NCBI GenBank assembly: GCA_025765615.1
Contig: JAIVFJ010000147.1
Coordinates: forward strand, 62,001 to 126,000
Direction of reading: 5' to 3'
Source: Zopfochytrium polystomum
Lineage: Eukaryota > Chytridiomycota > Chytridiomycetes > Chytridiales > Chytridiaceae
DNA: 64,000 nt
The first letter of the stretch is position 1. The number at the start of each line of letters is the position of its first letter. Under the pieces are notes generated by a model that was not told the origin of the DNA, ran no database searches, and worked only from the letters and a program-made list of their open reading frames with translations. The position numbers were made by a program, and so were the translations under genes. Shown here piece after piece: positions 24,210 through 34,652 of the stretch.

Positions 24210-24406
24210 GTCCTGTTGCACACTGACACCAATGTAGTGCTCCAGCCTGCCCACATCACACTGCTCGAAAGTAGCATTCAGGTGAGTCCAGAACTTCTCA
24301 AATTTCACCGTAGCAGAGGCATCATAGAACGTCAGCATCATCCACAAACAGTAGGACCACCATAAAGTCTGGATCCCCTAGCTCCCCATTTACGAAGAGG
24401 CAAGGG

Positions 24407-24667
24407 TCATGCTTCAATGGTCAGATTTCGATCACTTGCAAGTAGTCTTGTACCAGATCCACCTTCTTTTGTCCCATACAGGGCCTTCTGTAATAGGCGA
24501 TAGTGCTTCTCCCCATTTGGCCCAAGTACCTCATATCCATCTGGCGGTTCCATATAGACTTCCTCATCCATGAGTCTGTTCAAGTAAGCTGCATCAATTT
24601 CGCACTGGTGAATTTCTATATCAAACGCGGGCATCAGCTGAAAGGTCTGCACTTGTGCTGTAAGCAA
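24407..24667 (-). pseudogene. Ty1/copia reverse-transcriptase relic, minus strand
   Basis: The minus frame reads HQCEIDAAYLNRLMDEEVYM, then EPPDGYEVLGPNGEKHYRLL and KALYGTKE, which matches the copia RT block around the first catalytic Asp and the ALYGLK segment. The expected Asp-x-x-x-Ala-Phe-Leu-Asn is here Asp-Ala-Ala-Tyr-Leu-Asn. Only about 85 codons remain. Orientation is opposite to the relic ending at 24117, so this is a separate insertion or an inverted fragment. Confidence 0.7.
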
Positions 24668-24742
24668 GTATGTCTCAGTGCAATCAAGTCCATAAATCTG
24701 GCTGAATCCTCACCCATCCAGCCTCGCCTTCCTCTCCAACAA

Positions 24743-25020
24743 TGTCAGGAACAGGGCAGGACAGGACAAGGCAGACAAGGAACTGAGAGGAGTGATGATT
24801 GTATTGCAAACAACAATTCACTTGAGGGATGGGACAAGTCCCCATCCCCCTTTAAACCTTTTGAGAGTCTTCCTTGCCAAGACTCAAAGAAAGTTCCAGA
24901 AAGAACAATTGGTAATACAATGATGCTAACGATACCATTGACACAATAAGACAAGCCAGGAAAGCAAAGAAGGTTCTCAGTTCCTTGTCTGCCTTGTCCT
25001 GTCCTGCTCTGTTCCTGACA
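24743..25020. repeat. Fold-back with 46-bp inverted repeats
   Basis: TGTCAGGAACAG at 24743 begins a 46-bp arm whose reverse complement lies at 24975-25020. I count 45 of 46 matching positions and a spacer of 186 bp. Arms are CpG-free. No terminal duplication is obvious and no transposase is encoded. Confidence 0.75.
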
Positions 25021-25454
25021 ACAGATTTGGGCAGATATTCGGTCTTTTTGAATATCTGTGACTGGGAATTATCTGTGAGGCAGATGTGGGGAGCAGATCC
25101 ACCATAGGTCCAGTCTCCACTTTCTCAGATGCCAGCCTCAAAGGAAGCTGTTCTCCAGCACTGCCCATTGATTGTGTGCATACTCCAGAACTGTGTTCAA
25201 GTCATACCACTTGCACTTAATCAGGAAAGCAGTTTTGGTTTTTGTCTTTTTCTCCCCTTTCAATTACAGTGAGGCACAGATCTGCACCAAGCCTCTTTAA
25301 TTGTATGATGTTCCGAAGTGAGACACATTTGCCACAAGGCAAAGTCTCAGCACTGTAGAAGAGTCAGACATGCTAGCCTATTTGTTTACTTGGCTAAACT
25401 GGTTGTTGTCGTTCTTCCCACAAGATTTTGCAAACCCCACGAAATGTTTGCACT

Positions 25455-25523
25455 GGTCACATGGTGTAGTTAGTTATCACGTCTGTCTAACACACAGACG
25501 GTCTCCGAGTCTGGGTGTGACCA
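25455..25523 (+). tRNA. tRNA-Val(AAC)-like relic with shortened T-arm
   Basis: The acceptor GGTCACA (25455-25461) pairs perfectly with TGTGACC (25516-25522). The D-arm is normal. The anticodon arm TCTGT-CTAACAC-ACAGA carries anticodon AAC at 25489-25491. After the variable region only 12 nt (25504-25515) remain where a T-arm needs 17, so about 5 nt are missing from the T-stem and loop and the internal B-box is destroyed. Most likely a pseudogene despite the intact acceptor and anticodon stems. Confidence 0.6.
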
Positions 25524-27400
25524 AATTCTCCTCTTTCTTGTCCCAGCTCTACTGTCTGTCTGTTTGTGGTGTTTGTGCTGTTGGCAAAAGATGGGGCTGG
25601 GCTGGTGAAGGGGCCTTGTGTGGGTCTCAGTTCCAAAATCAGTAAGGTGACTCCAGAGCCGTAAAAAGGTATTGAAGGAACAGTGTGTTGAGGGCACAGG
25701 CCTACCGTCCGTCAGGCAATAATTCTACCACTGAACCCACTGTTGTGCAATGCCTATGAATGTGGCAAATTCACAGTGTTACTCTGTTGACTAGCATCTC
25801 ACCTTCTCCAACGCATTTCCAGCAAGAACAGCAAAGTTGGTCAGTGTGCTCAGAGTGGACCACACCTGCAGCATTACATGACTAGAACTTTGTTCCAAAA
25901 AGTTCCATTATATACACTCTGGTCTTTGTTTTCAAGAGCCCACCTGGTTGGGGGCAAATTCAAGGAGAGAAAGCCTGATCGTTCCCAGGTGAGACATGAC
26001 ACAACTCAGCTGTAATTATGTCCTCCCCATGGCCAGAAAAAGGGACAAATATTGCTGCTTCGTTTAAAAGTGTTGCTGTGCACAGATTGTAATTGACACT
26101 GCACAGAGTGGGGGTCTGTTGGTTTGTACAGAAAAACTTTTCCCATTTTGTTTGAACAGCAATCCAAGCGTGACAGTTTTTGATATGCTGAAAGGCAGCA
26201 AATAATAAGATAAAAGTTTTCTTTTCTTTTTTGTTGCAATCTTTGTCAGGTCAGTCTCCTGCATTCCCAAATTGTTTTTTGCATTTAGTTTCGCCCCATA
26301 AAAACAGTCAAAAACAAGAAAAGTCTCGCCTTGGAGGTTGAACCACTCTTGCCACTGCCACTTTTGATCATTTTAGCTATGAAACAAGCTCTGTCTGGAG
26401 GTTCTGCTCAGATTTTTTTTTATCTCCACACAGAAACAATCTGGAGCAAAGCAGCAATACCAATTTATTGGATCAACTTGTACCCATCAAAGCGAATAGC
26501 AATTAAGCCCCTCGCATCATTTATTTGCTATGCTTTGACAAAGCAATCACTGCCTGGTGTATTAAGAAAAACAAGAGAAAAAAACCTGCTCAGTGTCACC
26601 TGCCTCTGTTTCGCACCACCCAACAACCAGCCTTCCCACGACACTCCAGACTGATTGTGGGTGTCTTCAAGGCCCCCACCATCATAATTTCCACGGGAAA
26701 AATTGAGAATTGACAGGAAAGCGCAGGAAAGAGCGGGAAAGGGTATGTGCACAGGCTCCTCAAACCTACCATTTCGAGGCTTTTGCGCACGCACCAAAGC
26801 TGACAGTATACCTGCATGGCGGACCTTAGTCTCCACATGAAGTCGACCTCAATTTGTACACTGTTGGGATGCACATACGCAAGTACGAAGCGCTTCAATA
26901 CAAACCGCCATATTGCGAGAAACCACCCCTTGGGAACACCCTCTCGATGTTTCGCCACCGACCAGAGGATAGAGCCTACTATCGTATGCACAGTCAAGCT
27001 GCCTCAAGGGAGCGCAATCAAGACAAGCGCCAGAAGGCCCGCTACATTCAATATCACTTGTTTGTACACATAACTCACGCAAGCGAGCGCTAATTTTCCT
27101 CTTTGTAGAAAGAAACTGCTGCAGAAGTTTTCCACTGAGATGAACCCTTCAGCCCACCAGCCCACAGCACGCTTTCAGCACACTCGCCGCCAGTGGGTAA
27201 TTTCCCTTACGGCTGAGCTGAGTGTGGAGTGGAACGCTCGTTTTAATCCCTGAATCGAGTTTGACCTCCTTGAAGCTCTTTGCATATAATCGTTTGGACT
27301 CGTATATCAGCCAAACCAGCAACAGCAACATATAAACCCTTATATCATTGATTCATTGTATTGAACTAAACAGCCATTTGGGGTGGGAGGGGGTGCGGGA
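25524..27400. other. CpG-poor gene-free block
   Basis: Short, stop-interrupted frames only. I see no motif that identifies a gene or transposon class. Confidence 0.4.
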
Positions 27401-27419
27401 GGGGAATAATCAAGGGTCA

Positions 27420-28030
27420 ACTAGAAGAGTCCTCCGCCAGAAAGACATCAATGAAGCCGTCTCGGCTTCCACCTTGTTGATCGCTGCGTCCACCACAACT
27501 GCCTCGCCATCGTTGTTGTTGTTGTCAGCGTCAGTGACCGCAGGGGCCATCGCGCTGCGACATTGGACACAAAGTCGCGCAAACGCAGGCGGGGGTGGGA
27601 GGCCAGGATTGAGAGGTCGGGGTCCAGCCCAGGGCTTTTGAACGCAACGTGGATTGCGCTGTTTCCTCGTTGGACAAATTAATACCGCCTCCGCAGCTCC
27701 TGTCTGCTTGCTGCCATAGCTTTCAGCGGAGGCAATTCCAAACACAGCAGGGCTCCCGCTGTTGCTGCAGCCGCTGCAGCTGTCGCATTGGTGTACTGCT
27801 GCTGTGGTTCTGTAGCTGCTCGCGCTGTGGCCGCTGCGGCTGCCAGTGGCGATGACCACGCAGTCAGGCGGCTCTGGCGCCGCCTGCAGATGGCGCCCAC
27901 GCTGGCGCAGCATCGGATGACGATGACACGAGCTCGTACTCGACCTCCTCGCCATGATCGATACATGCGTCCGACCTTGGATGTGGCAGCAGTGGAGAAG
28001 CAGTAAGTTGTGACGCTTGAATTTTTGCAC
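27420..28030 (-). pseudogene. Possible decayed gene in a small GC islet
   Basis: Minus-strand frames are protein-like but shift between one another: EEVEYELVSSSSDAAPAW (about 27890-27960), an Ala-rich segment, GNSAIHVAFKS (about 27640), and a C-terminal EAVVVDAAINKVEAETASLM near 27450. GNSAIHVA resembles the start of an ankyrin unit, but only one is visible. With at least two frameshifts it is best called a relic of unknown identity. Confidence 0.25.
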
Positions 28031-28400
28031 GCGAGCTCAAACCTGCTGTCCTTCTGCCACGGCGGGTTTGGGGGGAGGGAGTCAAGGCAGTCTTATATGC
28101 GGAGAGGTAGGAGGCAGAGGGTGGCGAGGAGGCAAGGTGTTGGTGAGGACAGAGTGAGGGAGGAGGAGGTTGAGGGCAAGGTTCAGGCGCCGGTCGGGCA
28201 CCTGCTGTTGAAGGTGGCGGAGGAGGCGGCGTACTTGTTGTTGGCTGGCGGCGACAGTGGTTGGATGCAGCGGAAGCCGCACAGGAAGCTCTGTGTTGCC
28301 CATGGGAGAGCCAGCCACTGCCAATGCAGACCTGGGTGCTGGCTTGCGCTGATGACAAATACTCCAAGTATTAAGTGGAATGGGAAACCCAGTGTCAACA

Positions 28401-28626
28401 GTTTTCCTCCTCCTTTGCTCAAGCAGATAATATAGGAGAGGTTTTTACCCTGTGCCGGTCACGCTTGCCTAGCAACTATTACAGCGTGCACATCATCATT
28501 ATGTATCAACTATTCATAACAGAGTTTTTCTCTTTCTCTCCAAGTTGGGGAGAAGGACCACCCACAAACAGACATCTCCACTTAATTCACTCCTTCCACT
28601 CACTCACTCAGAGTAGACTGTTTACA
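28401..28626 (+). repeat. LTR-like dispersed repeat, copy 1
   Basis: About 226 bp closely similar to 44380-44604, with shared strings such as CAGATAATATAGGAGA, TTTTTACCCTGTGCCGGTCA and GAGTAGACTGTTTACA. The right end GTTTACA and, in the second copy, a left TGTTTTCC give TG...CA-like ends, suggesting a solo LTR. No target duplication is visible around either copy. Confidence 0.6.
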
Positions 28627-28778
28627 CAGGGTGAGTCCTTATCCTTTCCAAGACAAGTTTTATGGAATGCAGGATATCTGGCAGTGGACAAGTCATGACA
28701 ATCCATTGTGCATGATTTCCATGGAGTGTGACATGAGTGTGACAAAAATGTAATCAGATTTGGAATGGCTATTGTGTG

Positions 28779-28850
28779 GACTCCTTAGCTCAACGGTAGA
28801 GCATTCGACTCCAGATCGAAAGGTTGCGTGTTCAAATCACGTAGGGGTCA
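28779..28850 (+). tRNA. tRNA-Trp(CCA)
   Basis: A complete 72-nt cloverleaf. Acceptor GACTCCT pairs with AGGGGTC (one G-T pair), followed by discriminator A. The D-arm is GCTC-AACGGTA-GAGC. The anticodon arm TTCGA-CTCCAGA-TCGAA has anticodon CCA at 28811-28813. The T-arm GCGTG-TTCAAAT-CACGT has one terminal G-T. No intron. The body resembles cytosolic eukaryotic tRNA-Trp, so it is probably a nuclear gene rather than an organellar insertion. It is the only intact tRNA I found. Confidence 0.93.
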
Positions 28851-29056
28851 GTTGAACACCTACCCTGTATATTTATTAATGACAGTGTTTGAGTTACTCA
28901 GAGCCCAAAGCATGGATTCAATTTGGTTTCGTGTGACAATGGAGACAGATTTCTCCAACTGCAACAATGAGCCTTTAGCCCTGGGAGAGTAAGGCTGTCG
29001 TCCGCTTACCTCTATTGGGTTTTTTTTTCTTTTTTTCATTTTACTTTATTTTTTTC

Positions 29057-29346
29057 ACTAACTCCACCAAAATAATTTGTAAAATCCTGCCAAAGTTGGC
29101 ATAAAATACGCAGTGGAGTACTCCATATTGTGTCCAAAATCCAAAGAAATTTGATTGAGAAAGTATCAGGAAAAAGGCAAAATATCCTAATTATCTGCTT
29201 CTTGTTGGATATTTCAGATGATCTTGGATATTTCTTGAGTTTTCCATAAAATTTGTTGGGTGTTACTGTAGGCACACAATGTGGTATTTCAGTGCCCATT
29301 TTATGCCAACTTTGGCCAGATTTTACGATTTTTTTGGCAGAGTTAG
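29057..29346. mobile_element. TA-flanked MITE with long inverted arms
   Basis: The outer arms ACTCCACCAAAATAATTTG (from 29061) and, on the opposite strand, ACTCTGCCAAAAAAATCG (from 29343) are inverted copies, sharing the run GCCAAAGTTGGCATAAAAT further in. Similarity continues more weakly to about 80 nt per arm. TA dinucleotides flank both ends (29059-29060 and 29344-29345), as for Tc1/mariner targets. There is no transposase inside. A mariner-type transposase relic lies about 0.4-1.2 kb to the right and could be a source, which is inference. Confidence 0.65.
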
Positions 29347-29639
29347 TACAACAAAGAAACCAATTTATCTGAGATAAGCAGACCGCAGCCTTTACAGGAG
29401 AGTTTTTGTTGTTCAACCTTTTCTTTTTGTTGATTTTCTCTGACAAGTCGTTCTATCTGAACGACAGAGGTGCAACCATGAACTCCCACACAATGCACCA
29501 AAAAAGAACATTGCACTTTTCAAAAAATTTTCACAGAACGACTTTGATAAGTCAAATATGAAAAACTTGACAAGAGCGTGCACGCACTCGGTGCACACGG
29601 TTGACCTGCCCCTCCGATGGCGAATATCGCATTGCAGAT

Positions 29640-30560
29640 CAGCCATCAATCAGTCGCTACATATGCATCCAGGACAGTTGCCAGAGGCCACATTACCAAC
29701 AAGAGCCCATTCCACCGACCAGAGGTAAATGCGATCTTCCAACGGCTAACCATCTTCCTTGCACCATCAAGAATCCAAATGGACCGAGGTCCTGGTTATA
29801 CAGATACTTTTCCTGAATTAAGATGAAGTTACAAAGTGTGAAAAAACTAGACAATCAGAAGCCATACCAGAGAATGCAAACCGTCGGCAGCCATCAAAGA
29901 AGGAGGCCCTCGTGAATATCCCCACTGTTTGAACTGCCTCAATGATTCCAATGATGTCGAGAAAAAACAGTAAGGATTCACGAGGCAACCTCCAAAACTC
30001 TCCTCGGACTAGGAGCTTCTGGCCTTGCCATGCGTAGCAGCGTTTTGTCACAAGGTCACCATTGGAAAAGCCAACTTCATCGAGAAATACGAGGTTTGGC
30101 GGAGCCCAATCAAGCGAAATCAGCTCGAGTACGGAGCGAAAAAATGTCACCTTCTTGGATCTTAAGTGACCTTTGTTAAATAGTCTAAAGAAAATGTCAA
30201 ATAAGATCGTCGCAGAAGGAGTCAGCAGCCATACTTTCCACCGTAAACTGGCATCATGAATGATTCTCGAAACACTCGGAATGGTGACGTCTCGGCCCCA
30301 TCTCGTTTTGAAAGCTGATCGCGCCTCATCCAAGAACGACAGAGGCTTTTTGTTGAAGAAATCAACAATTCATGTGCAATGCTCGACTGTGAAGTTCCGA
30401 ACAACGAACTCGCGCTCCTTTCGAGCGAGGCTTCCAGTCGCTTCAAACGCAGTTGTCCGCAGGATGTTGCCAACCATCACAGAAGTTGAATGCGACTTGG
30501 ACGCAGTGAAAAAATACAAAACAAAAGCAACAAGGTTTTTGTGACTTTTGGGAAAGCACC
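29640..30560 (-). pseudogene. Tc1/mariner (IS630-type, DDE_3) transposase relic
   Basis: The minus frame from about 30560 reads SLARKEREFVVRNFTVEHCT, a TGA stop at 30367-30369, then VDFFNKKPLSFLDEARSAFK, RDVTIPSVSRIIHDASLRWK and the catalytic segment NLVFLDEVGFSNGDL at about 30075, followed by LLVRGEFWRLPRESLLFFLD. The next acidic block, PRSIWILDGAR (about 29775), is in another frame, so a frameshift separates the first two catalytic Asp residues. The C-terminal third is unrecognisable. The helix-turn-helix N-terminus is mostly missing. Dead, on the evidence of a stop, a frameshift and truncation. Confidence 0.7.
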
Positions 30561-30748
30561 CAGCAAGGATTTTCCTCTTTTTTTTTTTGCAGGTTATGCA
30601 GATTCGACACTTTGCATATTTGGGAATTAAAACGAAAGACCTGCCTTTGTTATTTGCTGCTGGAAAACTGTTTCTCTGGGTGTGCAAAGAACCTGGCTAA
30701 ATTCTATTTGTGCGTCACTTTGCCCTGAAAATACGCGGCTGCTTTGCG

Positions 30749-30752
<4 letters not shown>

Positions 30753-30789
<37 letters not shown>
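30753..30789. repeat. 37-nt T homopolymer
   Basis: An uninterrupted T tract, the longest in the window. It could be the A-tail of a minus-strand retroposed copy, but I found no target duplication around it. Confidence 0.9.
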
Positions 30790-30790
<1 letters not shown>

Positions 30791-31168
30791 GGGCTGATGA
30801 CGGGCTATATCTACCCAAGAATGTCCACCAATCAATGGTTCTTGCACGTGGCGAGAGAGAACACCAGTCGCAAACGCGCGGTCTGGACGCGTTGTGGTGG
30901 ACAGCCAGTTGATCCAGCCCAATTGCGACGGCTCGTGCGGAGTTGTAACTGGACTATCCAACGTCGCAGACAAACCCATATTCTTTGATCTACATGTTTT
31001 CGCCACTTGCGAATAGTTGTATGCAACCACACACACACACACACACGCACACACACGCTACGTCGCCGGATGCATAGGGTGACACACGCAGGACTGTCTG
31101 GACACCAGGCCATTTATGCATGAAGAGCGTTGGAGGGGTTTCTTTTTTGTCCGTTTATGGCGTTTTTT

Positions 31169-31169
<1 letters not shown>

Positions 31170-31243
<74 letters not shown>

Positions 31244-31278
31244 ATCTCTCTTTCTCTCTCTTCCTCTCTCTCTCCCTC
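31170..31278. repeat. (CT)n microsatellite
   Basis: Long CT array with occasional interruptions in a 1.5 kb gene-free stretch. Flanking sequence (30800-31990) has no recognisable gene. Confidence 0.9.
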
Positions 31279-31995
31279 CATTTCATTTTGTTCTTTTCAC
31301 TTCGAGTGTGTGTTGAGGGATGGCGCGTGCATCAAAAGAGTTGGACGGGCGGCGGCCGGAGACGAGGAGACAGAGAGAGAGAGAGAGAGGAGAGTTTCAT
31401 GCAGTGACTTCATCTGCGATGCGATCATGCGATGTGAAGAGGCAAGACATCCAGCAACTGGTGGTTTACTTTTTTTTTTTTTTTTTTTGTTGGTCGAGCG
31501 CAGCGCATGCGGTGGGTGGACTGGCTGCCAGTTTCAAAAAACAAGAAAAAAAAAGAAAAAAGAGGAAAATTTTTGTGTTTAGAGACAAACGACGGCACAG
31601 CGCAAGCCCCCACTTTTTTTGTTTTCGTTGTTGGCAAAAAATGTGAAAAAAGTGCCGCTCGCTGGCGGAGAGCCACAACGGGAAAATAACAATGCGTGCT
31701 TCCTTTGAACCAAGAATTAAATGAGAAGAAAAAGAAGGAAAAAATTGTCGGAAAAACGTTGAAATGTGATATTTCCCGCAGGAATTTGGGCCTATCGCCG
31801 CGCCGCACGCGCCGTTGGGTGACCGCGCACTGGGCCAATCGGAGCGCGCGCTGCCGCCCACGCGCGTGCGCCCTGTATTCCGTCATCGCGATTTTTAGGA
31901 GGAAGTAGCGGTCTCTATCTCTCACTTCTTCCATCACGAGAGAGAAGAGACAGACTGCATGAGTGCGATTTGAGGAAAGCCTAAAATTCTAAGTT

Positions 31996-32020
31996 CTTTC
32001 TCTCTCTCCCTCTCTCTCTA

Positions 32021-32057
<37 letters not shown>

Positions 32058-32113
32058 CTCTCTCTCTGTCTCCCTCTCCCTCTGTCTCTCACTTTCTCTT
32101 TTGTCTCTCTCCC
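31996..32113. repeat. (CT)n-rich tract upstream of the PAP2 gene
   Basis: Interrupted CT array on the sense strand, 321-438 nt upstream of the ATG at 32434. Comparable sense-strand CT tracts precede the binding-protein and amidase genes, so a promoter or leader role is possible. Confidence 0.8.
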
Positions 32114-32433
32114 ATGCAGCATGCAACGCAGGATAATAAATATCAACGGTACCTCCTCCCCCCCAGTCTGTGCCAATTTCGTCATCCACTCAAGCAGAAG
32201 CCGTACACAGCAGCTCTAGTTGCAGCGTCTTCAGCAGCTTCTTCAGCTTCACGCTCGACGACGACACCCTCAGTAGACGCTAGAAAGAAGTAGCCCTCGC
32301 TACCCACCCACGCTCATCTGCATCTGCATCGTCACCAGCATCGGCAACAGCAGATCAGATATTCGGTTGCGGGTTAATAGACTACTACTATCCTCACTAC
32401 ACACACGCATACACACATAGAACTACCAAAGTC

Positions 32434-34652
32434 ATGCTTGGACCAAAGACCCTTTCCTTTTACCTCGCCGTCGCTTGCGCCCTGGCGTCCACTCCCTCCT
32501 TCTCGGAGGCGGTCTACTGCCCGCAGCCCCCTTCGTACGGCGGCAGCAGCAGCGGCAGCAACAACAACGGTGGCGGCTACGGTGGCGGCGACTCCACCGC
32601 GACAGCCACCCCGACCAGCGGCGGAGGCGGCGGCGGATACTACGGCGGCGGCGAGCCCCCAGTCATCACCCTCCCGCCCGTCCCGGCCGGCGTCGGCAGT
32701 GAAGGCTCCGCGCCCGTGAACACGTCCATCAAGGCGTTCGTCGACTACGCCTACACCAACGTCCGCAACGACTCGTGCTACACCACCCTCGAGACCAACG
32801 CCGGCGTCCGCGTCCTCCGCCGCTTCCTCGACATCTGGAAGCCCGTCAGCCCCTTCGTCGACGCCGGCATCAACATCACCGCTTCCAGCAACGCCAGCTG
32901 CGCACCCGTCTACCAGTCCGTCTGGACCGGCATCCCCGGCGACAAGACCGACGGCACCGTCCTCAACAAGCAGATCCACGACCTCAACATCCAGTTCTCC
33001 ATCGACCACACCGTCTCGCGCACCCCCGCCCAGGCCCTCCAGGCCTACCTCGACGACCGCCGCCAAAAGGGCTACTCGGTGTCCGACGCGTTCGGCCCGC
33101 TCACCGCCGTCTGGCGCACGCTCGCCGGCGCCACCACCACCATCACGTCCATGCCCGACTCGGTCCCTACCGCCATCAACGACGGCGGCAACGACGTCGG
33201 CCTCGGCACCTCCGACGGAAACACCGTGTTTGGCCTCGCCGTCGATTTTCTGAAGGTCTCGGGCGGCAGCTACGCCTCAACCGAGCCCACAAAGCGCTAC
33301 TTCAAGTACGCCCGCCCCTTCCGGTGGTCCACCTCGGTCATCCGCGTCCCGCAGCTCGTCTCGGCGGCCTCGACGACGCCCGCGACGGATGGTAATTTTC
33401 CATTCTTTTGTTTTTGCTCCACATTTTTGCTGTAGACTTTTTTTTCCCTGTCGTTCCGCTCAAAAACTAACCAATCCCGACGCGCGCACGTCCAGGCGGC
33501 CAGCCCAGTGGACACACTTCCGAGGCGATCCGCGATTCGCTCGCCATGGCCTACCTGTTCCCCGAGCGCTTCCAGCAGCTCGCCGCGCGCGGGCTCGAGC
33601 TCGGCGAGATGCGCATCTTCTCCGGCTACCACTCGCCCCTCGACGCCATGGGAGGCCGCATTCTCGGCACCGCCCTCTGCGCCTACAGCATCTTCTCCGG
33701 CAGCAACGCCGGCAAGGGCCCCGGCGCCGTCGCCCAGGTCCGCACCGCCTTGAAGGCTGCCCTCAACGTCACCACCTGGGACGACCTGTACTACGCCGCA
33801 AACAGCGCCAACCTCACCACCGACCGCTTCGCCGACTGGGCCACCAACAAGGCCGAGTACCTCCGCCGCATGACCTACGGCTTCCCCGCCACCGGCCCCA
33901 CTAACGTCCCCGCCACCGTCCCCAAGGGCGCCGAAGTCCTCCTCGAAACCCGCCTCCCGTACCTCACCGCCGCTCAGCGCCGCCTCGTCCTCCAGTCCAC
34001 CGCAATCCCCTCCGGCTACCCGCTCCTCGACGACGACGAAGGCTGGGGCCGCCTCAACCTCTTCGCCGCCGCCGACGGCTTCGCGGCCTTCGAATCCGAC
34101 GTCGCCGTCACCCTCGACGCCGCCGCCTCCGATTTCGCCCGCGCTGACACCTGGAAAAACGACATTTCCGGCCCCGGCAAGCTCACAAAGCTCGGCTCCG
34201 GCGCCTTGACGCTCGCAGGGTCCAACTCGTTCACCGGCGGCGTCGTCGTCGCCGCGGGCTCCCTCACCCTCGCGGCCGCGAAGGCCGCGGGCGCCGGCGA
34301 GGTCTACGTCCAAAAGGCCACCCTGCGGCTCGCCGCCGGCGTCACGGCCCAGCTCGCCGCCCCGCTCGTCCTCACCGCCGACGCGACCCTCGTCGTCGCG
34401 ATCGACCAGGAGGTCGGCGCCACCACGACGGGCATCGTCGTCGCCGGCGACGCGTTCGTCGACAACGCCGTGCTCAACGTCCAGCTGCTCGGCGCGGCGT
34501 CCGTCAAGAAGGGCACCGTCGTCACGGTGCTCAAGACCACCGGCGGCGGCGCGATTAAAGGCGCGTTCAAGACGGTCGGCGTCGCGTCCGTCGCGGACAA
34601 CGTCGGGCCAAAGATCCAGGTCTCGGACACCGAGTACCAGCTGGTGTTTTGA
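32434..34652 (+). CDS. Secreted PAP2/haloperoxidase-type phosphatase with autotransporter-type repeat
   Basis: Exons 32434-33391 and 33496-34652 join in frame to 704 residues. Residues 1-25 form a signal peptide (LSFYLAVACALASTPSFSEA), then a Gly/Ser/Tyr-rich linker to about 90. The PAP2 signature is complete: Lys287 with six residues to Arg294-Pro295 (KRYFKYARP), PSGH at 323-326, and Arg359, His365 and Asp369 in RIFSGYHSPLD; the usual Ser before Arg359 is Met. This predicts a phospho-histidine phosphatase or vanadate haloperoxidase fold. From about 540 the protein reads KLTKLGSGALTLAGSNSFTG, the bacterial autotransporter-associated beta-strand repeat, followed by about 120 residues of likely beta-helix. 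That pairing is known from bacterial secreted PAP2 proteins, so transfer from bacteria followed by intron gain is inferred. The intron splits the codon three residues before PSGH. Confidence 0.85.

Noticed and set aside
30753..31000. Processed pseudogene with a 37-nt A-tail on the minus strand
   Set aside because: No recognisable coding sequence next to the tract and no target-site duplication.
31116..31582. Ser/Leu-repeat frames across the CT array
   Set aside because: Pure microsatellite translation in all three frames.
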